The notes beneath the pieces were generated by a model. That model searched no databases. It had not been told where the DNA came from and saw only the letters and a program-made list of their open reading frames with translations. A DNA stretch of 8,594 bases from Ruminococcus sp. (GTDB lineage Bacteria; Bacillota; Clostridia; Oscillospirales; Ruminococcaceae): contig JAILFF010000138.1 in the NCBI GenBank assembly GCA_024697705.1, positions 1-8,594 on the forward strand, given 5' to 3'. Below are positions 1 to 6,785 of this stretch, piece after piece. Each line of letters starts with the position of its first letter. The first letter of the stretch is position 1. Both the position numbers and the translations under genes were made by a program.

Positions 1-95
1 AAATTCACATTACTGCGTCAAACTCCCTTGAAGGGCGACTGTCTGAACTTCGTTCAGACCACCTCCTGCGGTCGTTTTCCTTGTACTGTGAATTT
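1..95. repeat. MITE-like nested palindromic intergenic repeat
   Basis: Positions 1-13 and 83-95 are inverted copies that pair at 12 of 13 positions, with one mismatch (10 against 86). Inside them, 36-40 can pair with 70-74, and 31-35 with 78-82. At the centre, 41-48 (GTCTGAAC) and 52-59 (GTTCAGAC) form a perfect 8-bp stem around a 3-nt loop. The whole is a nested, cruciform-capable element with terminal inverted repeats, the architecture of MITEs and REP-like dispersed repeats. An open frame runs through it, but it looks incidental. The element starts at the first base of the window, so its left border and any target-site duplication cannot be seen. That it is repeated elsewhere in the genome is inferred. 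Confidence 0.55.
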
Positions 96-148
96 TTCTC
101 TCGAAATCTTTATGCAGATATTTTCTTGGATTGCTATAAGAGCAGACC

Positions 149-179
149 GCAAGCGGGAGCGGACAGCTTGCAGATTTTT
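149..179 (+). terminator. Possible weak intrinsic terminator or attenuator ahead of dnaE
   Basis: GCAAGC (149-154) and GCTTGC (166-171) form a 6-bp stem with an 11-nt loop, followed after three bases by a run of five T (175-179). A competing stem, CCGC (147-150) with GCGG (153-156), overlaps the left arm, so the two folds exclude each other. The structure ends only a few bases before the dnaE ribosome binding site (184-190). It could stop read-through from an upstream gene or act as a leader attenuator. The stem is short and the loop large, so efficiency may be low. No convincing promoter is seen between the palindrome and dnaE; TATAAG at 135-140 has no matching -35 box. Confidence 0.35.
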
Positions 180-196
180 GTTTAAAGAGGTGCCGT

Positions 197-3100
197 ATGA
201 CCGATTTCGTACATCTTCACGTTCACAGCGAATATTCTCTCCTTGACGGCGCCTGCCGCATCAAGGAACTGCCCGCCGCCGCCGCCGCACTCGGACAGAA
301 AGCTGTTGCTGTCACCGACCACGGCAACCTCTTTGCGGCGGTGATATTTTACGACGCCTGCGTGAAGGCGGGGATAAAACCAATAATAGGCTGCGAGGTG
401 TACGTTGCGGACGGTTCACATACCGACAGGAACAGCAGCTCGCCGTATCATCTTACGCTTCTCTGCAAGAATTCTGAGGGCTGGAGAAATCTCTCAAAGC
501 TCGTTTCGCTGAGCTATTCGGAGGGCTACTATTACAAGCCCCGCGTGGATATGGAACAGCTTGAAGCGCACAGCGGCGGGCTTGTCTGCTTGTCCGGCTG
601 TATCGCGGGCGAGGTCTCGTCAAGGCTTGCCGTGCGGGATTTTTCGGGCGCTAAGGCAGCTGCCATGAAGCTCAAAAATATCTACGGCGAGGACTTTTAC
701 CTCGAAATTATGCGCCACGACGACCCCGAGCAGATGTCGGTCTCGCGGCTTATCATGCGGCTTTCGGACGAAACGGGTATACCGCTCTGCGCCACCAACG
801 ACGTTCACTATATCCGCCGCGAGGACAGCCATGCGCAGCGCGTTCTGATGTGCATAAACACGGGCAGTACGCTTGACGAAGCTAAGGTAGTGCTTACCTC
901 GGACGACTATTATCTGCGCTCGGGCGACGAAATGGCGGAGCTTTTCCGCGACTGTCCGCAGGCTCTTGAAAATACCGTGAAGATCGCGGAAAAGTGCGAT
1001 TTCGGCTTTATCTTCGGAGAGACAAAGCTGCCGTTTTTCGCGCTGCCCGAAGGCACCGACCATTACGAATATCTCCGCAAGATGACGTTCACAGGACTGA
1101 GTGAACGCTACGGCAGTAATAATTCAGCCGATGCGGAAAAACGCGCCGATTACGAGCTTTCGGTCATTGAAAAAATGGGCTATGTGGACTATTTCCTGAT
1201 CGTGTGGGATTTCGTCCATTACGCCAAAACACATGATATCCCCGTGGGCTGCGGCAGAGGTTCGGGCGCGGGGAGCATCGTCGCCTACTGTATCGGCATT
1301 ACCGACATCGACCCGCTGAAATACGGGCTTATCTTCGAGCGTTTTTTGAATCCTGCCCGAACCACCATGCCCGATTTCGATATTGACTTTTGTACGCTGA
1401 AACGTCAGCGCGTGATAGATTATGTTATTTCCCGCTACGGCGCCGACCACGTTTCGCAGATAATCACCTTCGGCACGCTCGGGGCGAAATCCGCGCTCCG
1501 CGACTGCGCCCGCGCGATGGGTCTGCCTTACAAGACGGGCGACATCGCCGCAAAAGCCGTTCCGCAGAAAAGCTCCCTCGCCGAAGCGCTCGGCAGCTCC
1601 GACGAGCTGAAAAAGCTCTACAACGGCGACCCGCAGATACACGCGCTTATCGAAACGGCTATGCGTATCGAGAATATGCCCCGCAATATCAGCACTCACG
1701 CGGCGGGGGTCGTCATCACCAAAGAACCCGTTGACGAATACGTGCCGCTTTTCGTCCGCGACGGACAGGTCTCCACGCAGTTCACGATGGGCGTGCTTGA
1801 ACGGCTCGGGCTGTTGAAAATGGACTTTTTGGCGCTCGGAAATCTTACGACCATTGATTTTTGTGTGAAAGATATTCGGCGCACCGAGCCCGATTTCTCG
1901 CTTAAAAATATCCCGCTCGATGATAAAGAAGTCTTCAAGCTTCTTTCGCAGGGCAAGACGCAGGGCGTTTTTCAGCTTGAAAGCGCGGGCATGACGGCGA
2001 AGCTGATGCAGCTCTGCCCCGACTGCATCAACGACCTTATCGCGATGCTGGCGCTCTACCGACCGGGTCCGATGAGCTCGATACCGAACTATATCGCGGG
2101 CAGAGCCGACCCTTCGCAGATAACCTATGCGCACCCGCTCTTGAAGGGCATACTCGAAGAGACATACGGCTGTATCGTCTATCAGGAGCAGGTCATGGAG
2201 ATATTCCGCCGCGTGGCGGGCTATCCGATGGGACGTGCCGATCTGCTGCGGCGGGCGATATCAAAAAAGCACACCGAAGACATATTAAAGGAGCGGCAGT
2301 CGTTCATACACGGCGACGGCGAGGTCTGCGGCGCGCTTGCAAACGGCGTTCCCGAACAGACAGCGAGCCGCCTTTTCGACGATATCGTGGCTTTCGGCGA
2401 TTACGCCTTCAACAAATCCCATGCCGCCGCCTACGCGAATATCTCGTATCAGACGGCTTATCTGAAATGCCACTATTACAAGACCTACATGGCGGCGCTG
2501 CTGACTGTGACCCAGTTTGAAAAGCCGTGGAAGCTGACCGACTATCTTAATGACGTAATCCACGAGGGCGTGAAGATACTGCCCCTCGACATCAACAAGA
2601 GCACCGCCGATTTTTTCGCCGAGCCCGAGGGCATACGTTTTTCGCTGCGCTCGGTGAAGGGCTTGGGCGAGGGACTTATCGGCAGTATTGTTAAAGAGCG
2701 CACCGAAAACGGCAGATTTACCTCGTTTTACGACTTTTGCGTGAGGACTGCGGGCTTCGGCGTGACGGTGAAGACCCTTGAAGCGCTGATAAAATGCGGC
2801 GCTCTCGACGGGTTCGGGAACAACAGGCGCGAAATGCTCGTTTCATCGGACGCGGTGCTTTCGCAGGCGCAGCAGCGGGCGAAAAGCCGCATGGAAGGTC
2901 AGCTCGATTTCTTCGGCGGAATGGGCGACGGCGGCGGCATCGAGGTCGGAATGGCAAGTATGCCCGAATTTGAAAGCACCCGGCTGCTGGAATTCGAGCG
3001 TGAGGTCACGGGAATGTATCTTTCGGGGCACCCGCTCGACAGATACGCGGCGTTCGCGGAGTGTGTGGGGTGTCTTACGGCGGCGGAGCTTTCGGGCGAA

Positions 3101-3664
3101 GAGCATCGGGACGAGGACGACAGCGAACCCGAGCAGCAGACAGAGCTTGCGGACGGCACTCCCGCAGAGATACTCGTCATGATAAGCTCGGTGAAGCAGA
3201 TCAGCACGAAAAAGGGCGATACGATGTGCTTTGTCGCGGCTGAGGACAGGACGGGCAGCTGCGAGGTCATTGTTTTCCCGAAGCTTTACGGAGCGGCGGC
3301 GGGGATAATCAAGGAGGGGAGTATCCTCCATATCGCAGGTAAGGTGACTGTCAAGGACGACGAGCCCGCGAAGCTCATTGCCGATTATGCGGAAACGGCT
3401 GACAGATTCATGCAGGGCTGTCAGCGGCGGCGGCTGTGTGTGAGGGCTGATTCACGCGATATCGGGCTTATGGACAGGATAAGAGAGCAGCTGACGGCGT
3501 ATTCTGACGGCAGGGGAGTGATTGCGGCGATATGGCTTTCGGACAGGCGGCAGCTCATCAATCTGCGGACGGCTCCGAGAGTCAGGCTGTGTGAAGAGCT
3601 GATAAGGGGCTTGCAGGCAGCAGCGGGAGCAAGCGGAGTGCTGTTTATGAAAGATAAAAGATAA
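197..3664 (+). CDS. dnaE: DNA polymerase III subunit alpha (DnaE)
   Basis: Replicative C-family DNA polymerase catalytic subunit, 1155 residues, close to the E. coli length of 1160. The start is fixed by AAAGAGG at 184-190, 6 nt before the ATG. The N-terminal PHP domain (about 1-275) has HLHVH at 6-10, D17, TDHGN at 40-44, E67, H85, C135 and NDVH at 201-204, so all nine expected metal-ligand positions appear filled. The palm carries GCGRGSGAGS (351-360), PDFDID (392-397, catalytic D393 and D395) and the third aspartate D543 in KMDFL. Fingers motifs include YRPGPM (621-626), GRADLLRRAISKK (679-691) and FNKSH (738-742). Helix-hairpin-helix segments follow near 825-885. QLDFF at 902-906 matches the sliding-clamp binding consensus. 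After an acidic linker (968-983) comes an OB fold (about 988-1065) and a C-terminal domain. In Firmicutes DnaE usually works beside PolC; PolC is not in this window. The stop codon lies in a 7-bp tandem repeat. Confidence 0.98.
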   Translation: MTDFVHLHVHSEYSLLDGACRIKELPAAAAALGQKAVAVTDHGNLFAAVIFYDACVKAGIKPIIGCEVYVADGSHTDRNSSSPYHLTLLCKNSEGWRNLSKLVSLSYSEGYYYKPRVDMEQLEAHSGGLVCLSGCIAGEVSSRLAVRDFSGAKAAAMKLKNIYGEDFYLEIMRHDDPEQMSVSRLIMRLSDETGIPLCATNDVHYIRREDSHAQRVLMCINTGSTLDEAKVVLTSDDYYLRSGDEMAELFRDCPQALENTVKIAEKCDFGFIFGETKLPFFALPEGTDHYEYLRKMTFTGLSERYGSNNSADAEKRADYELSVIEKMGYVDYFLIVWDFVHYAKTHDIPVGCGRGSGAGSIVAYCIGITDIDPLKYGLIFERFLNPARTTMPDFDIDFCTLKRQRVIDYVISRYGADHVSQIITFGTLGAKSALRDCARAMGLPYKTGDIAAKAVPQKSSLAEALGSSDELKKLYNGDPQIHALIETAMRIENMPRNISTHAAGVVITKEPVDEYVPLFVRDGQVSTQFTMGVLERLGLLKMDFLALGNLTTIDFCVKDIRRTEPDFSLKNIPLDDKEVFKLLSQGKTQGVFQLESAGMTAKLMQLCPDCINDLIAMLALYRPGPMSSIPNYIAGRADPSQITYAHPLLKGILEETYGCIVYQEQVMEIFRRVAGYPMGRADLLRRAISKKHTEDILKERQSFIHGDGEVCGALANGVPEQTASRLFDDIVAFGDYAFNKSHAAAYANISYQTAYLKCHYYKTYMAALLTVTQFEKPWKLTDYLNDVIHEGVKILPLDINKSTADFFAEPEGIRFSLRSVKGLGEGLIGSIVKERTENGRFTSFYDFCVRTAGFGVTVKTLEALIKCGALDGFGNNRREMLVSSDAVLSQAQQRAKSRMEGQLDFFGGMGDGGGIEVGMASMPEFESTRLLEFEREVTGMYLSGHPLDRYAAFAECVGCLTAAELSGEEHRDEDDSEPEQQTELADGTPAEILVMISSVKQISTKKGDTMCFVAAEDRTGSCEVIVFPKLYGAAAGIIKEGSILHIAGKVTVKDDEPAKLIADYAETADRFMQGCQRRRLCVRADSRDIGLMDRIREQLTAYSDGRGVIAAIWLSDRRQLINLRTAPRVRLCEELIRGLQAAAGASGVLFMKDKR

Positions 3665-3677
3665 AAGATATAAGATA
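3650..3677 (+). repeat. Heptanucleotide tandem repeat across the dnaE stop
   Basis: Four adjacent 7-mers: AAAGATA at 3650, 3657 and 3664, then TAAGATA at 3671-3677. The array encodes the last dnaE residues (K-D-K-R), supplies the TAA stop at 3662-3664 and continues into the intergenic region. Because 7 is not a multiple of 3, successive units rotate the reading frame, and a full array contains TAA in each of the three frames. Changes in copy number would therefore alter only the extreme C-terminus. No protein role is evident. Confidence 0.85.
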
Positions 3678-3787
3678 TGCGTATCCAACCCGCAAAGTGA
3701 GGGAAAGGCACATTCTTCAAGGCGGGAGCAAGCCCCAGCCCTACGAAGGCATTACAAACACCGCAGAATTTGCGCGGGTCAATTCAC

Positions 3788-3842
3788 GGGCGCGGGCATG
3801 AACAAGTTTGCATCAACAAGTTGATGCCGCAATGCTCGCCCC
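3788..3842. repeat. Nested palindromic intergenic element
   Basis: The outer arms are GGGCGCGGGCAT (3788-3799) and ATGCTCGCCCC (3832-3842), which pair imperfectly. The inner arms, GCATCAAC (3810-3817) and GTTGATGC (3820-3827), are perfectly complementary around a 2-nt loop. No T-run follows on either strand, so it is not a classical intrinsic terminator. It lies between dnaE and the small downstream gene, in DNA (3665-3898) that otherwise shows no coding signal, only short inverted pieces such as GAATT (3766-3770) against AATTC (3781-3785). It resembles the G/C-rich palindromic repeats scattered between genes in many clostridial genomes; the dispersal is inferred. Confidence 0.5.
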
Positions 3843-3898
3843 TACATAAAAATAACAGTAATAATTAAAAAGAAATATATTTCGGCAAGGAGAAAAAC

Positions 3899-4063
3899 AT
3901 GGAACCAAAAGACTATATTGTGATAAGAATAGACGGAGATTACGCTGTTTTGAGAGATACATCAGGCGTTGACATAACGATCGCAAGGGCGCTTATCCCC
4001 GAGGAATCCGACGAGGGTACCCGCCTGCACTGGGAGGATCTCGAATACACCGTCGCAGACTGA
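3899..4063 (+). CDS. Small DUF3006-like protein
   Basis: A 54-residue acidic protein, shorter than many ORF cut-offs. AAGGAG at 3887-3892 sits 6 nt before the ATG, a strong and well-spaced ribosome binding site. The pattern IVIRIDGDYAVLRD (residues 7-20), then a short hydrophobic strand ending in ALIPEESDEGTRL (31-43), matches what I recall of DUF3006: an N-terminal 'RI-x-GD-x-AVL' stretch followed by 'LLPE-x-x-x-EGD'. Such proteins are thought to be small all-beta folds with no established function. There is no signal peptide, membrane segment or cysteine. The stop is followed by the ymfF promoter 37 nt downstream, so it is probably transcribed separately from the M16 operon. No good promoter of its own is visible, and read-through from dnaE is possible because no terminator separates them. 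The gene call is firm; the family assignment is from memory of the pattern. Confidence 0.8.
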   Translation: MEPKDYIVIRIDGDYAVLRDTSGVDITIARALIPEESDEGTRLHWEDLEYTVAD

Positions 4064-4100
4064 CGAATATCCGCGCAACATGAAATTTTAGTGAAAACTA

Positions 4101-4129
4101 TGGAAACACGGACGATTATGTGATATAAT
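4101..4129 (+). promoter_or_regulatory. Predicted sigma-A promoter for ymfF-ymfH-lgt-folD
   Basis: TATAAT at 4124-4129 is a perfect -10 box and is preceded by TG at 4121-4122, giving an extended -10 (TGnTATAAT). With a 17-nt spacer the -35 position (4101-4106) reads TGGAAA, matching TTGACA at 4 of 6 bases. Transcription should start near 4136, leaving a leader of about 35 nt before ymfF. All four downstream genes lie on the same strand with gaps of 30 nt or less, so this is the likely operon promoter. Confidence 0.7.
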
Positions 4130-4137
4130 ATCCGATG

Positions 4138-4153
4138 TATGATATAAATCATA
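4138..4153 (+). promoter_or_regulatory. AT-rich inverted repeat at the ymfF transcript start
   Basis: TATGAT (4138-4143) and ATCATA (4148-4153) are perfect inverted repeats around ATAA. They lie just downstream of the predicted -10 box and end on the first base of the ymfF ribosome binding site. This could be an operator half-site pair or a weak RNA hairpin at the 5' end of the mRNA. The stem is nearly all A/T, so it may also be chance in AT-rich DNA. Confidence 0.3.
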
Positions 4154-4158
4154 AGGAG
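4153..4158 (+). promoter_or_regulatory. Ribosome binding site serving two overlapping ATG codons
   Basis: AAGGAG lies 5 nt before an ATG at 4164 and 12 nt before the ATG at 4171. The nearer ATG has the better spacing but opens only a 24-codon frame ending at 4238. The farther ATG opens the 436-residue YmfF frame. A TGA at 4165-4167 closes the YmfF frame just upstream, so 4171 is the earliest possible YmfF start. Confidence 0.65.
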
Positions 4159-4170
4159 AGATTATGAGCT

Positions 4171-5481
4171 ATGGCATTGAAACTCGGCAAGGAAAGCCCC
4201 GTGAACGGGCTGGTTTTTACCAATACTCAGGACGATAAATTCAGGACGGAAGCGGTCATCGTGAGGTTCATTACTCCGCTTGAAAGGGTCATGCCTCAGC
4301 GCTACCGCTGCGTGTCGAAGCTGCTTTCGGAAAGCTGTGCGCGTTTTCCCGAGAAAAAGCTGCTCTCGAAGGAAACAATGCGCCTTTACGGAGCGCAGTT
4401 CGGAGCGCTTAATTATTCGGTCGGCAAATACGCGGTTACGGGCTTTTCTGCCTCTACGATAGCCGACAGATTCACCTTCGGCGGCGAAAAGGTCACGCTT
4501 GAGATGGCAAGGCTGCTGCTCGACTGCATTTTCGAGCCCAACCTTACGGACGGGCTTTTCGACCGGACAAGCTTCGAGAACGCAAAGCACGACCTTATCA
4601 CGATGATAAGAAAGCAGAAGAACAACCGCCACAGCTACGCCCTCGAAAGGGCAAGACAGCTGACCTTCGCGGGTGAGCCGATGGAGCTCAATACTCTCGG
4701 TACGCTCGAAGACGCGGAGGCTCTTACCAACGAATGTGTTGCCGAAGCATACAGGAAACTGCTCGAAACGGCGTTCATCAGCATAAGCTTCTGCGGCGGC
4801 GGCACAAATTCGGAAGCCCAACAGCTCATAAAGGAGCGCTTTACGGAGTTCGCCAAAAATCGTGACTATAAGGGCGAAAACTTTGAACGGCTGACCGCGA
4901 ATTCAAAGCTGCGCTCAGAGCCGCAGTTCGTCACCGAGACCGAATCGCAGTCGCAGTCAAAGATAGTGATGTCGTACAAATTTGCGGAGGAGGACGAGTT
5001 CGCGGTAAGAATGGCGTCTCTGCTTTTCGGCGGCACACCTTTTTCAAAGCTGTTCGTAAATGTGCGTGAAAAGCTCTCGCTTTGCTACTACTGCCAGTCC
5101 TCCGTGTCGGGCGACGTAAATACGCTCGTTGTGGACAGCGGCGTCGGCAGGGGCAACGAGCAGAAGGCTATCGACGAGATAAAATGGCAGCTCGAACTGC
5201 TCAAAAACGGAGAATTTACCGACGAGGAGCTTGAAAACACAAGACGGTACTACATCAGTGCGGTGCGCTCGGCTTATGATTTCAGCGCCGATATGAACGC
5301 ATGGTTCTTCCGCCGCTTCACGCGGGGAGATATGCTCACTCCCGCCGAAGCCGAGGAAATGATAAGGGCGGTGGACCGCGAGCGCGTGCTTAAAGCGCTT
5401 TCCTCGCTGGTACCCGATACCGTGTTTGTGTATGAAGCGTCGGAAAACAGCGCCGCAGAAAACGAGGAGGAGGACGTATGA
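4171..5481 (+). CDS. ymfF: M16 family peptidase-like protein, YmfF type (inactive partner)
   Basis: A 436-residue cytoplasmic protein of the pitrilysin/insulinase (M16B) fold, two homologous halves of about 210 residues. The N-terminal half lacks the HxxEH zinc motif; the equivalent region (about 45-75) instead has SKLLSESCARFPEKKLLSK. The C-terminal half keeps the substrate-binding signature FSKLFVNVREKLSLCYY (291-307), with R299 and Y306 at the spacing of the Arg/Tyr pair in active M16B enzymes. It should therefore be the non-zinc half of a heterodimer with the next gene, as the alpha subunit is to the beta subunit in mitochondrial processing peptidase. In Bacillus subtilis the homologous pair has been linked genetically to the 5-aminopentanol modification of elongation factor P; how is unclear, and databases also spell the names YfmF/YfmH. 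The start at 4171 is the first possible in frame, although its ribosome binding site is 12 nt away. It ends in an acidic Glu-rich tail and overlaps ymfH by 4 nt (ATGA), which implies translational coupling. Confidence 0.88.
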   Translation: MALKLGKESPVNGLVFTNTQDDKFRTEAVIVRFITPLERVMPQRYRCVSKLLSESCARFPEKKLLSKETMRLYGAQFGALNYSVGKYAVTGFSASTIADRFTFGGEKVTLEMARLLLDCIFEPNLTDGLFDRTSFENAKHDLITMIRKQKNNRHSYALERARQLTFAGEPMELNTLGTLEDAEALTNECVAEAYRKLLETAFISISFCGGGTNSEAQQLIKERFTEFAKNRDYKGENFERLTANSKLRSEPQFVTETESQSQSKIVMSYKFAEEDEFAVRMASLLFGGTPFSKLFVNVREKLSLCYYCQSSVSGDVNTLVVDSGVGRGNEQKAIDEIKWQLELLKNGEFTDEELENTRRYYISAVRSAYDFSADMNAWFFRRFTRGDMLTPAEAEEMIRAVDRERVLKALSSLVPDTVFVYEASENSAAENEEEDV

Positions 5482-6755
5482 GAGAGACCGTAAGTGAAAG
5501 AATAGTCAACGAGCGCACGGGCGACGGCTATACGGTTGTTCATCACAAGTCGGGGCTCGATCTGCTGCTGTACCCGATGGAGGGCTATAAATTCACCTCC
5601 GCGATGTTCAGCACCGATTACGGCTCGATCAACAATTGCTTCAAAACGGACGACGACGAGGATTTCGTCACGGTTCCCGACGGCATAGCCCATTATCTGG
5701 AGCATAAGCTCTTCGAGAACGAGGACTGCGACGCTTTTGCGCAGTACGCCGCTACGGGCGCGGACGGAAATGCCATGACAGGCTACGAGAACACGACATA
5801 TCTCTTTACCTGCACCGAGAATTTCTACGATTCGCTTAAGATACTTCTGAGCTTTGTGCAGAATCCGTATTTCACGGAGGAAAACGTGCGGAAGGAGCAG
5901 GGCATAATCTCGCAGGAGATACGCATGACGCTCGATATCCCGCGCCGCCGCTGTTTCCATGAACTGTTAAAGGCGATGTACAGCGCTCACCCCGTGCGCA
6001 TAGACATTGGCGGCACGGAGGAGTCGATAGCGCAGATAACGCCCGAGCTGCTATACAAGTGCTATCACGCATTTTACGATCTGAACAATATGGTGCTGAC
6101 CGCGGCGGGCAATTTCGAGATCGACAAGGTCATCGAGATATGCGATGAGCTTTTGAAGCCCTGCGAGGACAAGCACCTTGAGATACGTCTGCCCGAGGAG
6201 CCGAAGGAGATAGCGGAGCCTTTTGTCAAGACCGAGATGGGGCTCGGTATGCCGATATTTACCATCGGCTTTAAATGCCCTGCATTTTCGGGCATGGAAA
6301 GGCTTGAAAAAGAGATGCAGGCATATTTCGCACTTGAACTGCTGGCAGGAAGTATGTCGCCGCTCTTCAAGCGCCTTACCGACGGGCATCTTATCGGCGG
6401 GGGACTGGGCAGACAGTTCTTCGCGGGCAAGGGCTATTTCTCTCTGCTTTTCGACGGCGAAAGCGAGCAGCCCGAAAAGGTGGCGGAGCTTATCCTTGAA
6501 GCCGCCGATGAGATACGTCGGACAGGCTTTGACAAGGAGGAATTTGAGCTTATGAAGCGTGCCGAGTTCGGCGATCTTATAAAAGGGCTCGACAATCCCG
6601 AGGCTTGTACCGATGGTATGCTCAGTTATTATTTCCTCGGGCTTGATATGTTCGCCGAGGAAAGGCTTATGGAAAAACTGACGATCGCCGATGTGGAAAA
6701 GTTCCTTGACGATTTTATCCGCCGTGAAAACATGGTAATCTCGGTGGTCAATTAA
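5478..6755 (+). CDS. ymfH: M16 family zinc metallopeptidase, YmfH type
   Basis: A 425-residue cytoplasmic M16B peptidase, the zinc-bearing partner of the preceding gene. HYLEH at 72-76 is the inverted zinc motif HxxEH, with H72 and H76 as ligands and E75 as catalytic base. E140 and E147, in KEQGIISQEIRM, lie about 71 residues on and have the E-x6-E spacing of the third zinc ligand. NAMTGYENTTYLFT (98-111) is the usual M16 strand pairing with the active site. In the C-terminal half the signature region reads FKRLTDGHLI (297-306): the arginine is present but the tyrosine position is isoleucine, consistent with the Arg/Tyr pair coming from YmfF. AGGAGG at 5465-5470 gives 7-nt spacing to the ATG. 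The substrate is unknown. A role in EF-P maturation is taken from Bacillus subtilis, and peptide processing in the manner of AlbE/AlbF or PqqF remains an alternative; no precursor peptide gene is evident nearby. Confidence 0.92.
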   Translation: MRETVSERIVNERTGDGYTVVHHKSGLDLLLYPMEGYKFTSAMFSTDYGSINNCFKTDDDEDFVTVPDGIAHYLEHKLFENEDCDAFAQYAATGADGNAMTGYENTTYLFTCTENFYDSLKILLSFVQNPYFTEENVRKEQGIISQEIRMTLDIPRRRCFHELLKAMYSAHPVRIDIGGTEESIAQITPELLYKCYHAFYDLNNMVLTAAGNFEIDKVIEICDELLKPCEDKHLEIRLPEEPKEIAEPFVKTEMGLGMPIFTIGFKCPAFSGMERLEKEMQAYFALELLAGSMSPLFKRLTDGHLIGGGLGRQFFAGKGYFSLLFDGESEQPEKVAELILEAADEIRRTGFDKEEFELMKRAEFGDLIKGLDNPEACTDGMLSYYFLGLDMFAEERLMEKLTIADVEKFLDDFIRRENMVISVVN

Positions 6756-6785
6756 GATATTAGGGTAAAGAGAAAGGACAAGCCG

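Noticed and set aside
28..246. 72-codon + strand open frame
   Set aside because: It runs through the palindromic element and into the start of dnaE in another frame, with no ribosome binding site. Its composition follows the repeat, not a protein.
1124..2134. 336-codon minus-strand open frame inside dnaE
   Set aside because: It is the antisense of strongly conserved DnaE palm and fingers motifs; GC-rich codon use keeps the opposite strand open. The Arg/His-rich product resembles no family.
3421..3720. Minus-strand frames at the dnaE 3' end entering the intergenic region
   Set aside because: Most of the length is antisense to the DnaE C-terminal domain, and the rest reads through the heptamer repeat.
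3623..3733. 12-mer GCGGGAGCAAGC at 3623-3634 and again at 3722-3733
   Set aside because: An exact 12-bp match in a window this size is expected about once or twice by chance, and the flanks do not match.
3821..3850. TTGATG plus TACATA as a promoter for the small DUF3006-like gene
   Set aside because: The -10 match is poor (3 of 6) and the -35 lies inside the palindrome arm; too weak to call.
4162..4821. 219-codon minus-strand open frame over ymfF
   Set aside because: It is an antisense shadow of the ymfF N-terminal half, with no recognisable domain or ribosome binding site.
5274..5960. 228-codon minus-strand open frame across the ymfF-ymfH junction
   Set aside because: It overlaps two well-supported genes including the HxxEH region and lacks its own start signals.
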